Shown here in pieces: positions 1-6,724 of a stretch of DNA of 64,000 nucleotides (within the stretch, counting starts at the first letter, position 1; every line of letters starts with the position of its first letter). The position numbers and the translations under genes were made by a program. The notes beneath the pieces are model-generated. The model was not told where the DNA came from and made no database searches. It worked only from the letters and a program-made list of their open reading frames with translations. The DNA is taken from positions 1 through 64,000 of the forward strand of contig NZ_CXOO01000026.1 in assembly GCF_001269385.1 (NCBI RefSeq), written 5' to 3'. The stretch comes from Limnohabitans sp. DM1 (lineage in GTDB: Bacteria; Pseudomonadota; Gammaproteobacteria; Burkholderiales; Burkholderiaceae_C).

Positions 1-145
1 CGAGGCCCTGCAAGCGGGCATCGATGGCGGCGGCCAAGCCCACCGGCCCTGCGCCAATCACGATCAAAGGTTTGCGCAACGGCGGCGTGGCCATCAGGTC
101 GGCGGGCGACTTGTAGGGATAAATCGGGTTGATGTAGGCACCCAT
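1..145 (-). CDS. FAD-dependent monooxygenase, N-terminal fragment (cut by window edge)
   Basis: Only the first 48 codons are present. The gene reads leftward from an ATG at 145 and leaves the window. After a short lead the translation contains the dinucleotide-binding motif VIGAGPVGLAAA followed by acidic and basic residues. This is the FAD-binding Rossmann fold that opens PHBH-type aromatic hydroxylases and related flavoprotein monooxygenases. The gene diverges from a GntR-type regulator at 532, which suggests a regulated catabolic flavoprotein. The substrate cannot be inferred from this fragment. Confidence 0.72.
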   Translation of the reverse strand, partial: MGAYINPIYPYKSPADLMATPPLRKPLIVIGAGPVGLAAAIDARLQGL

Positions 146-248
146 GAACGGTCTCCGATCTCTTCAAAAGCACCCTCTGGTGCAACAACCGATAATTTAC
201 TATAGATAAATAGATTTACCTATTCGTAATTTTAAACAAAGTTGTAAA

Positions 249-409
249 CCGACGACTTCGCCCCGACAAGTGCCTGCGCCAAACCACCAACGTCAGAGCT
301 GAAGCTGTCGACCTACACACATACCGCATCCCCGTAGGTCGGCGGCTTCAGCCCCGACAAGTGCCTGCGCCAAACCACCAACGTCGGAGCTGAAGCTGTC
401 GACCTACAC
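249..409. repeat. Two tandem copies of palindromic repeat family A
   Basis: Copies at about 249-319 and 334-409 share almost the same sequence. Each starts with a GTCGGCGGCTTCAGCCCCGAC-like arm (weaker in the first copy), has a central TGCCTGCGCCAAACCACCAA segment, and ends with a reverse-complementary arm closing in GTCGACCTAC. They could form long hairpins. The arms match single copies elsewhere in the window at 1344, 1395, 4852, 4892, 5643, 11201, 11880, 46465 and 58368, so this is a dispersed REP-like element. Confidence 0.8.
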
Positions 410-517
410 ATACCAACTCACCGCAGGTCCGTGGACTGCAGACCGCCACCCACAGCACAAGTTCAGCGCGCCACACACGCAGCCGTTGCGTTGCGGCTAT
501 GCTTGGCAACTTGTCTT

Positions 518-528
518 TTGTATGACAA
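518..528. promoter_or_regulatory. Putative GntR (FadR-type) operator
   Basis: The sequence TTGTATGACAA fits the published FadR-subfamily operator consensus TNGTNNNACNA at every fixed position. It lies three bases before the ATG of the GntR gene and sits beside the inverted repeat ACTTGTC (509-515)/GACAAGT (524-530). Binding here would block transcription or initiation, which points to autorepression. Confidence 0.55.
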
Positions 529-531
529 GTC

Positions 532-1305
532 ATGAGCCACCACTTCACCCCCGTCACCAGCGGCGCCCGATTGTCTGACCAAGTGGGCGAACAACTCGCC
601 GCCGAAATTCGCCAAGGACGCCTTTTGCCCGGCGACAAACTGCCCACCGAGGCGCGCCTGGTCGAGCAGTTTGCCGTCAGCCGCACCGTCGTGCGAGAAG
701 CCGTCTCGCGCCTGAAATCCTTGGGTCTGGTCGAATCACGTCAGGGCAGCGGCGTGTTTGTCAGCCAACAGCAACCCTTTGCACCGCTCAATTTTGAAGC
801 CCGCCACGCCGCCTCGAAAGACGCCGTGGTGCAAATGGTCGAGGTGCGTCGCGCCCTGGAAGCCGAGGTTGCAGCACTGGCCGCACAAAGGCGCAGCGAA
901 AGCGACCTGCACGCCATTCGTCAAGCCGCCAAGGCTTTGGACACAGCCGTCAAAGAAGGCGGCAATGGGGTGGCCGAAGACGTGAAATTTCACCGCGCCA
1001 TTGCCGACGCGGCATGCAACCCGTTTTTGATCCAGACCCTCGAATACCTCGGACAGTTCTTGCACGGGGCCACGCAAGTCACACGCGCCAATGAAGCGCG
1101 CCGCGTGGACTTTGCCGCCGAAGTGCAAACCGAACACCAAGCCATCTTGCAAGCCGTCGAAGCAGGCAATCCCAGCGCCGCCCGCCAAGCCGCCGCCGCC
1201 CACATGGGCAATGCCATCGTGCGCATCCAGCAAGCCGACCCGACGTTCTGGCAACAAGAAGGCGAACGCCTGGCGCAACCGCTGATCAAGGGTCTGCGCA
1301 AATAA
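532..1305 (+). CDS. GntR family transcriptional regulator, FadR subfamily
   Basis: The 257-residue protein has an N-terminal winged helix-turn-helix (about residues 14-78; motifs LLPGDKLPTEARL, FAVSRTVVREAVSRL and GLVESRQGSGVFV). A C-terminal all-helical FCD effector-binding domain follows (about 100-235), with its conserved R, D and H residues. FCD regulators sense carboxylic acids and usually repress neighbouring catabolic genes. The gene diverges from a flavin monooxygenase and lies beside a Bug receptor, a PEP mutase-like enzyme and an SDR, which fits a regulator of an organic-acid or aromatic-acid locus. The start has little Shine-Dalgarno sequence, but the domain begins right after it. 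Confidence 0.93.
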   Translation: MSHHFTPVTSGARLSDQVGEQLAAEIRQGRLLPGDKLPTEARLVEQFAVSRTVVREAVSRLKSLGLVESRQGSGVFVSQQQPFAPLNFEARHAASKDAVVQMVEVRRALEAEVAALAAQRRSESDLHAIRQAAKALDTAVKEGGNGVAEDVKFHRAIADAACNPFLIQTLEYLGQFLHGATQVTRANEARRVDFAAEVQTEHQAILQAVEAGNPSAARQAAAAHMGNAIVRIQQADPTFWQQEGERLAQPLIKGLRK

Positions 1306-1343
1306 GCGCTTCGTGCATGCGTGTGGGTGCCCCATCGGGCAAA

Positions 1344-1423
1344 CGTCGGACTCTTCGAGTACCGACCTACGAAGAGATGGCCCCCAGGGTTCCCTGTAGG
1401 TCGGTGGTCGAAGACCCCGACAT
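1344..1423. repeat. Palindromic repeat family A, two diverged copies
   Basis: Two copies at 1344-1370 and 1395-1423 point in opposite directions between the convergent GntR and Bug genes. The first reads GTCGGACTC...ACCGACCTAC and the second GTAGGTCGG...ACCCCGACA. The paired copies could form a hairpin and may act as a bidirectional terminator. Confidence 0.65.
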
Positions 1424-1442
1424 GAGCTTGTGACGAAGACGC

Positions 1443-2450
1443 TTACTCGGCCTTGATGTTGGCCGCTTTGACCACTGCCGCATAGCGCGTCAGGTCTCGC
1501 GCCATATCGCGGCCAAATTTTTCAGGGCCGCAGGGGCTGGCGGTGATGCCCAAGGTGTTCAGGCGCTCGCGCACTGCCGGGTCTTTCAGCACGGCGTTCA
1601 GTTCGGTGTTGAGCTTGTCCACAATGGCCCGGGGCGTTTTGGCCGGGGCCAGCAAACCGACCCAGGAGTTGATGACGAAATCGGTCACGCCCGCTTCGAT
1701 GAAGGTGGGCACATCGGGCATGGACGGGGCGCGTTGTGCGCTGGACACGGCCACCGCATGCAGCTTGCCCGCCTTGACGTGCTGGATCGCCCCCACCACG
1801 GCGGTGTAGACCAGCGGGATGGTGCCGCCCAGCAAGTCGGTCATGGCCTGGCCACCGCCTTTGTAGGGGATGTGTGTCAGGTTGGGACCTGTGCGCTGCT
1901 TGAGCAATTCACCCGCAATGTGCGGCGTGCCGCCCTTGCCGGAGGTGCCATAGGACAGGCCACCTGATTGGGTCTTGGACAGGGCGATCACTTGTTACAG
2001 TGTTTTGGCCGGCACACCGGGATGCGACACCAGAATCAAAATCGCGTCGCCAATCTTGCCGATGGGGGCAAAGTCTTTGGCGGTGTCAAAACCCACTTTG
2101 GGAAACACATGCGGGTTGAGCACCATCGTGCCGTCAAAACCCAAGAGCAAGGTGTAGCCATCGGGCTCGGCCGTGGTCACCATTTGTGTGCCGATGTTGC
2201 CCGAGGCACCGGGCTTGTTGTCCACGATCACCTGCTGGCCCAAGCGTTTGGACAGCTGCTCGGCGATCAGTCGGCCACTGGTGTCGGTGACCCCTCCCGT
2301 GGCAAAGGGCACGACCAGGCGGATCGGTTGACTGGTGTAAGTCGATTGCGCAGAGGCTGTGCCTGCGCCCAGCGCCAGGCAGGCGGTCACGCTGGTGGTC
2401 AGCAGGGTTTTCAGCCATTGGCGGCGGGGTGCAGCGTTCATTCTGGACAT
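1443..2450 (-). pseudogene. Bug-family tripartite tricarboxylate transporter receptor, broken by an in-frame stop
   Basis: Two same-frame open segments (2450-1995 and 1991-1443) together make one standard Bug/TctC periplasmic binding protein of about 335 residues. It has a signal peptide with RRQWLK and an AQS cleavage region, then PIRLVVPF.TGG, PGASGNIG, the D.GYTLL segment and a C-terminal SYGTSGKGGTPHIAGELL. A TAA at 1995-1997 interrupts the frame after GVPAKTL. Reading continues immediately as QVIALSKTQ, so nothing else is lost. A CAA-to-TAA change would explain it. The product would be a half-protein unable to bind ligand unless the stop is read through or is a sequencing error. GGAG precedes the ATG at 2450. 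Confidence 0.85.
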
Positions 2451-2475
2451 ACAGATCTCCTGATGAATGGGGCCA

Positions 2476-2636
2476 AGTCAGCCTATCGCCAGCAGGGCTG
2501 GCTCCTACAAGGGCCGTGAATTGGGGGGTCAGCCCATCGCCAGCAGGGCTGGCTCCTACATAGGCCGTGGCTTGGGGGGGGGGCAGCAGCGATTGACGGA
2601 CAAGGATTTGTTGTAGGAGCTTGCCCTGCAAGCGAT
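2476..2636. repeat. REP-like palindromic repeat family B, three copies
   Basis: Two direct copies (about 2476-2518 and 2528-2570) contain ATCGCCAGCAGGGCTGGC followed by TCCTACA. An inverted copy (about 2609-2636) reads TTGTAGGAGCTTGCCCTGCA followed by AGCGA. The sequence resembles the Pseudomonas REP type, whose core is TAGGAGC...GCCCTGC. The copies fill the gap between the Bug pseudogene and the PEP mutase-like gene. The same family forms the tandem array at 11399-11788. Confidence 0.8.
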
Positions 2637-2674
2637 GGTTTATGGGCCGCATCGGGTCGTGCTTCGCGCCGAGC

Positions 2675-3274
2675 TTATTCGGTTTCGGCGTAGCGTTTTT
2701 CAAACGCCCACACGTCTTCAAAACCCATGAGCTTGGTCAAATCGGCAAAGTCATACAAAGCCGTCTGGCCAGCGGCCGACGAGCCCGTGTCCTTGAACTG
2801 CTGGTACACCTGCGTCATGGACTGCACACTGGCCAAAAGCGCCGTCACCGGAAAAATCGCGATCTTGTAGCCCAGCGCCTCCAACTCGGGGCGGGTCAGC
2901 CCCGGCGTGTGGCCGCACTTCTTGGGAAACTCCTGGTCCTCCAGCTGAATCGCGCAGGCCCCTGCGGCCTCATAGCCACGCACGGTGTGGCGCATGTTGA
3001 GCAAGCCGCCATAGCCCGTATCGCCATCGGCCATCAAGGGCGTGCGCGCCATGCCCGCCATCGCCGTCACGCGGCCCACCATGTCGCTGTAAGTGGCCAG
3101 CCCCGCGTCGGGCAAACGCATGTGCGACGCCACCGTGCCGTAGCCCGTCATGTACAGCGCATCAAAACCAAAGCTGTCGGCCAGACGCAAAGACACCGTG
3201 TCAAAAACGCCCGGCACCACCACCAGACCCGGTTGATCCAAACGTGCGCGCAAGGCAGAGGTTTTTGTGTTCAT
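2675..3274 (-). CDS. PEP mutase/isocitrate lyase family protein with internal deletion
   Basis: The start and end are well conserved for this superfamily. The N-terminal half has PGVFD, YMTGYGTVAS, MADGDTGYGG and the catalytic loop KKCGH. The C-terminal half has GYKIAIFPVTALLAS and the LMGFEDVWAFEK tail. The protein is only 199 residues against about 285 for relatives. The text jumps from KKCGHTPG directly to LTRPELEALG, so the roughly 80 residues that normally hold the IARTDA strand and the rest of the barrel are missing while the frame is kept. The product is unlikely to fold as a normal barrel and is probably a remnant. ATG 3274 is preferred over an upstream TTG at 3304. Confidence 0.8.
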   Translation of the reverse strand: MNTKTSALRARLDQPGLVVVPGVFDTVSLRLADSFGFDALYMTGYGTVASHMRLPDAGLATYSDMVGRVTAMAGMARTPLMADGDTGYGGLLNMRHTVRGYEAAGACAIQLEDQEFPKKCGHTPGLTRPELEALGYKIAIFPVTALLASVQSMTQVYQQFKDTGSSAAGQTALYDFADLTKLMGFEDVWAFEKRYAETE

Positions 3275-3345
3275 GAAGGCACGGCTTTCCAAAAGGATGT
3301 TCAAATCTGCGGCTCAATTGCCTCCATTCAGCAGAAGAAAATTCC

Positions 3346-4140
3346 ATGGACCTGCACCTCAGCGACAAACATGTGTTGATCACCGGCGGCAGCAAAGGCA
3401 TTGGCCTGGCCTGTGCCCACGCCTTCTTGCAAGAGGGCGCCAAAGTGAGCCTGGTCTCGCGAGAAAGCGCCAACCTGAACGCCGCACGCGCCCAGCTGCA
3501 AGCCACCTTCCCCGCCGAGCGCATCCACACCGTGGCCGCCAATTTGCGCGACGCACTGGCCGCGCTCGCTGCCCTTGATTCGGCCGAAGCCGCATTCGGC
3601 CCCGTCGACGTGCTGGTCAATTCGGCCGGCGCTGCCAAACGCACCCCTGCCCCCGAGCTGACCCCCGAAGCTTGGGCCGACGCCATGCAGGCCAAGTACT
3701 TCACCTACATCCACATGATGAACCCCAGCATCCAGCGCATGGCCGCACGCGGCCAAGGCACGGTGGTCAACGTGGTCGGCAACGGCGGCAAAGTGGCCAG
3801 CCCCATCCACCTTCCCGGCGGCGCGGCCAATGCTGCCTTGATGCTGGCCAGCGCAGGCCTGGCCGCTGCCTACGGCCCGCAAGGCATCCGCGTCAACGCC
3901 ATCAACCCCGGCCTCACGCGCACCGACCGCCTGAAAGAAGGCATGGCCGCTGATGCCCGCAACCAAGGCATCAGCCCCGAAGAAGCCATGAGCCAGGCCG
4001 TTGCCAAAATCCCCTTGGGCCGCATGGCCGAGCCCGAAGAAATCGCCCACGCCGTGCTCTTTTTGGCCTCATCCAAAGCCAGCTACGTCACCGGCATTTG
4101 CATGAGCATGGATGGCGCGCTCAACCCCATCGTGGTCTGA
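3346..4140 (+). CDS. SDR family oxidoreductase with atypical active site
   Basis: The 264-residue Rossmann protein has the NAD(P) motif TGGSKGIG (residues 14-21), a VNSAGAA segment in place of the NNAG motif, and the INPGLTRTDRL and SYVTGICMSMDGA C-terminal motifs typical of short-chain dehydrogenases. The usual catalytic YxxxK is not present. The aligned segment reads GGAANAALM, with Gly for Tyr and Asn for Lys, and the upstream Ser is replaced in VVGNGG. It probably binds a nucleotide cofactor but may not be a standard alcohol dehydrogenase. It diverges from the deleted PEP mutase-like gene with a 71 bp gap that must hold both promoters. Confidence 0.88.
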   Translation: MDLHLSDKHVLITGGSKGIGLACAHAFLQEGAKVSLVSRESANLNAARAQLQATFPAERIHTVAANLRDALAALAALDSAEAAFGPVDVLVNSAGAAKRTPAPELTPEAWADAMQAKYFTYIHMMNPSIQRMAARGQGTVVNVVGNGGKVASPIHLPGGAANAALMLASAGLAAAYGPQGIRVNAINPGLTRTDRLKEGMAADARNQGISPEEAMSQAVAKIPLGRMAEPEEIAHAVLFLASSKASYVTGICMSMDGALNPIVV

Positions 4141-4246
4141 GCCCAGCCCAACAGCGGGGCCGGGTGCCAGCCTGGTCGCGCGGCGATGGCTGGTGCTCTA
4201 CGAGGAACTATCGCGGCGATGGCGCCGCGCCGACAAGGAGGAATCC

Positions 4247-4834
4247 ATGCATACATTTTTGAGCCCCATCAACAGCAAACGCCTGTTCTGCATCGCCCGC
4301 CAATGCGCAAGCGTGGGGCTGCTGAGTTGGACACTCAGCGCCGTGGCCACACCCGCGCAGGTGCCTGCGCTGCAAACCGTGCCCTCGGTCGACGTGCCAC
4401 GGTACATGGGCACCTGGCACGAAATTGCCAAATACCCGAACTGGTTTCAAAACAAATGCGTCAGCAGCACACAAGCCACCTACAGCCTGCAAGCCGATGG
4501 GCGGGTGCAAGTGCTCAACCGCTGCAAAACCGACAAGGGCGAATGGAGCGAGGCGCTGGGTGCGGCCCGGCAAATGGGTGGGCCCACTTCGCCTCGGCTC
4601 AAGGTGCGCTTTGCCCCCGAGTGGCTGTCCTTCTTGCCGATGGTCTGGGGTGACTACTGGATCATTGAGCTCGACCCCGACTACCAATGGGTGGTGGTGA
4701 GCGAGCCCCAACGCGAGTATTTGTGGATCTTGTCGCGCACACCGCAAATGCCTGCCGCCACCTACCAAGCCCTGCTGGCCAAATTGCAGGACCGGGGCTT
4801 CGACCTGAAACGGATCGCGCCCAGTCTGCCTTGA
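4247..4834 (+). CDS. Lipocalin family protein (Blc-like)
   Basis: The 195-residue protein starts at an ATG preceded by AAGGAGGA. An N-terminal hydrophobic export segment (about 16-35) ends near AVATPAQ. The mature part carries the lipocalin signature YMGTWHEIAKYPNWFQ, two cysteines (NKCVSS and NRCKTD), and the barrel strands ending in GDYWIIELDPDYQWVVV and LWILSRTP. Bacterial lipocalins store or carry lipids in the cell envelope. The usual lipobox of Blc is not obvious, so a soluble periplasmic form is possible. Confidence 0.9.
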   Translation: MHTFLSPINSKRLFCIARQCASVGLLSWTLSAVATPAQVPALQTVPSVDVPRYMGTWHEIAKYPNWFQNKCVSSTQATYSLQADGRVQVLNRCKTDKGEWSEALGAARQMGGPTSPRLKVRFAPEWLSFLPMVWGDYWIIELDPDYQWVVVSEPQREYLWILSRTPQMPAATYQALLAKLQDRGFDLKRIAPSLP

Positions 4835-4851
4835 GGAAATTTCGCTAAAAC

Positions 4852-4917
4852 ATGTCGGGGCTAAACCCACCGACCAACGACAGTCAGTTCCCGTAGGACG
4901 GCAGCTTCAGCGCCGAC
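4852..4917. repeat. Palindromic repeat family A, two copies
   Basis: Diverged copies at 4852-4876 (ATGTCGGGGCTAAACCCACC) and 4892-4917 (CGTAGGACGGCAGCTTCAGC) lie inverted to each other in the convergent gap after the lipocalin gene. Confidence 0.65.
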
Positions 4918-4943
4918 GCTGACTGGCTTGGCGCAGGTCAATA

Positions 4944-5483
4944 TCAGTGCACCGCTTCGGTTTCTCGCACCGCGCTGACCGGCACCCCGGCTTGCAGGCG
5001 TTGTGCGGCGTCCGCGAAGTTGTGCGCTGCTTGGGCCAGGTCGTCAGCGTCCAAAGTGGCAGGTTTGAAGACCGGGCTGCAAGGCACCTTTTGACCGAGT
5101 GCTTGGTAAAAGACAGCCGCCAGGTGGGCCGATGCGCCATACACACTGCGCACTTGACCGGCCACCATCACACGCAAGGTGTAACCGTACTTGCCCTTGA
5201 CGCACTCGGCCTGGGTGATGTCCTTCAAAGCGAAGGTGTGCACTTCTGTGCCCGTGTCGTGCTCTGAAATCAGCAAGTTCTGCTCGGTCAACAACCACAG
5301 GCCACGACCGGCCAGCACCACACGGCCCAAGACATAAGCCAGGACCCGTTCATCGGGCTGGATGTGAGCGCGCAGTTGGTCCACATCGGATTGTTTGAGC
5401 AAACTGTCACCGTAGGGATTGCAGCCCTCGATCAAGAGTTCGCTCAGTTCATTGCCATTTTTCAAAAAGTCCAGCCAAGCCAT
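4944..5483 (-). CDS. Hypothetical protein with PH-like domain
   Basis: The 179-residue protein starts at an ATG with GAGGAGA upstream. The longer frame, to 5567, lacks a start as good. The middle (about residues 35-115) reads like a small bacterial pleckstrin-homology-type fold: DERVLAYVLGRVVLAGRGLWLLTEQNLLI followed by TFALKDITQAECVKGKYG (quoted in two parts). A signal peptide is absent. The C-terminal third is Ala-rich and probably helical. The assignment rests on the strand pattern only. I do not recognise a specific function. Confidence 0.7.
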   Translation of the reverse strand: MAWLDFLKNGNELSELLIEGCNPYGDSLLKQSDVDQLRAHIQPDERVLAYVLGRVVLAGRGLWLLTEQNLLISEHDTGTEVHTFALKDITQAECVKGKYGYTLRVMVAGQVRSVYGASAHLAAVFYQALGQKVPCSPVFKPATLDADDLAQAAHNFADAAQRLQAGVPVSAVRETEAVH

Positions 5484-5642
5484 AGGTGTCTCCTCAACAA
5501 CACGCCATGTTCGTTCATGAGCGAGTTTGCGTTGCCCACAGCCCAGAAATAGGCACTGATACAGCAAGGTTAATGCGCCGACCTCGCACAGTTGCGGGGC
5601 ACTGACTTCGATTTAGACAGGACTGCTTGGATCACAGGGTAG

Positions 5643-5670
5643 ATGTCGGGGCTAAAGCCACCGACCTACG
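5643..5670. repeat. Palindromic repeat family A, single copy
   Basis: ATGTCGGGGCTAAAGCCACC followed by GACCTACG matches the family arm. It lies in the 268 bp gap (5484-5751) between the PH-like gene and the cytochrome c gene. I see no other feature in that gap. Confidence 0.75.
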
Positions 5671-5751
5671 GGGTGACTGGATGCAAACCTTTCAGTCTCC
5701 AACATGCCGGCTCCACATTCACGCAGACAGCGTGGTCAATCGCCTCAAACC

Positions 5752-6180
5752 TCATGGCACCTGAATCGACTCCAGGTACTTCAACAAAGACACGATCCGG
5801 TTACGCGCTGACCACTCGGCGGTGTTGGACGAATCGCCGGGCTGCCCCATGGCGCGGGCCTTGAATTCGTTGCCCCAAACCGGCATTTCGCGCGAACCAT
5901 GCGGCCCTCCATCGCCCGACCACCGGCCGTCGATCACCTCCCACATCAGGTCTTGCGGAAACTTGCCCCCGTTGCGTTGGGCAATCGTGGTCAAGTCAGA
6001 TGGGCGCTTGAGCAAAAAGGACTGCACCGGGCCATCGCCCTTGCCTGACACGCCATGACAGCTGGCGCAGTTGTCCTTGAAATCAGCGCGCCCCAATGCC
6101 ACAGATGTTTGCCCCCAAGACGAGGACGTGACCGCCAAAATGCTGGCGATCAATGCTTGACTCATGGGTGGATGTTTCAT
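5752..6180 (-). CDS. Periplasmic cytochrome c (class I, single heme)
   Basis: The 142-residue protein begins with a signal peptide (MKHPPMSQALIASILAV...SWGQ). It has one heme-binding CASCH motif near residue 39 within DFKDNCASCHGVSGKGDGP, and a likely axial methionine in SREMPVWG near residue 100. The C-terminal helix is ARNRIVSLLKYLESI. Such proteins shuttle electrons in the periplasm. The partner is not visible because no oxidase or dehydrogenase is adjacent. GGAG lies upstream of the ATG. Confidence 0.92.
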   Translation of the reverse strand: MKHPPMSQALIASILAVTSSSWGQTSVALGRADFKDNCASCHGVSGKGDGPVQSFLLKRPSDLTTIAQRNGGKFPQDLMWEVIDGRWSGDGGPHGSREMPVWGNEFKARAMGQPGDSSNTAEWSARNRIVSLLKYLESIQVP

Positions 6181-6371
6181 GCTTTTCTCCAGTGGTTGAA
6201 AAGCCCATCATCGAAAGAACATCCTGCATGCGCTGTGCGTCAACTCGCACAATTTGAGCAAGGACGACCGGCAACAACTGAGCGTGTAAGCGCACACAGA
6301 TGTGCGGGACCTCAACCGCAGACCAAATGGCTTGGCGTCGCTTTGTCAGGGGCCGACCACCTGAGTTTTTT

Positions 6372-6560
6372 TCAGGCCGAGACCAAGGTGTCATACAGGT
6401 CTTTGGAGGTGACGCCGCCCGATGGCGCGCTGGCCTGGATGATGCGGGCCAACAAAGCCGTGCTCATGGCGCCAGACAATTCTTGCAATTGGTGTTGCTC
6501 CATGATGTCTGTCAGGCCCTCGGAGATCTCTTGTTCATTTTGGTAAGTGATGGTGTTCAT
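6372..6560 (-). CDS. Small hypothetical protein (62 aa)
   Basis: A 62-residue frame opens with MNTITYQNEQEISEGLTDIM and ends in SKDLYDTLVSA. Codon third positions are mostly G or C, as in neighbouring genes, which supports coding. The ribosome binding site is weak. It lies 165 bp downstream of the GT41 gene on the same strand, with a palindromic repeat between them. I do not recognise the family. A small helical protein is likely. Confidence 0.5.
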   Translation of the reverse strand: MNTITYQNEQEISEGLTDIMEQHQLQELSGAMSTALLARIIQASAPSGGVTSKDLYDTLVSA

Positions 6561-6605
6561 TTTGTATTTCAAAGTTGGGGTTGGGTTGGTAAGTGCGCAA
6601 ATACT

Positions 6606-6693
6606 CCGTCATTGCGAGCCAAGCGTGGCAATCCAGCTACTCAACTCGTGCTGACGTCGGTGCTTGAGCAAGCGACACCGCTGGATTGCCGGG
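6606..6693. repeat. Palindromic element, GTCATTGCGAG type
   Basis: The element opens with CCGTCATTGCGAGCCAAGCG and contains the inverted arms GGCAATCCAG (6627-6636) and CTGGATTGCC (6681-6690). Short dispersed repeats of this CATTGCGAG...GCAATCCAG type are known from many genomes. It lies just past the 3' end of the GT41 gene and may protect or end that transcript. Confidence 0.6.
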
Positions 6694-6724
6694 TCCAGCA
6701 GGTCGGCACTTGAAGAGGCCTGGT

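Larger units (their letters stand above)
146..531. other. Divergent intergenic region, AT-rich, with tandem palindromic repeats
   Basis: This 386 bp gap separates the monooxygenase and GntR genes and contains no convincing gene. The part next to the monooxygenase (about 190-245) is strongly AT-rich and holds a small inverted repeat, AATAG-N6-CTATT, at 209-224. It probably carries the leftward promoter. The middle (249-409) holds two tandem copies of a palindromic repeat. The end nearest the GntR gene holds its putative operator. Confidence 0.7.

Noticed and set aside
249..409. Possible CRISPR array
   Set aside because: Only two units, the repeated part covers nearly the whole unit, there are no unique spacers, and no cas genes are present. 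It matches a dispersed palindromic family instead.
736..1335. Minus-strand open frame across the GntR gene
   Set aside because: It lies opposite a well-supported regulator gene and has no start signal or domain.
3328..4050. Minus-strand 240-residue frame across the SDR gene
   Set aside because: It is an antisense shadow of a gene with clear SDR motifs.
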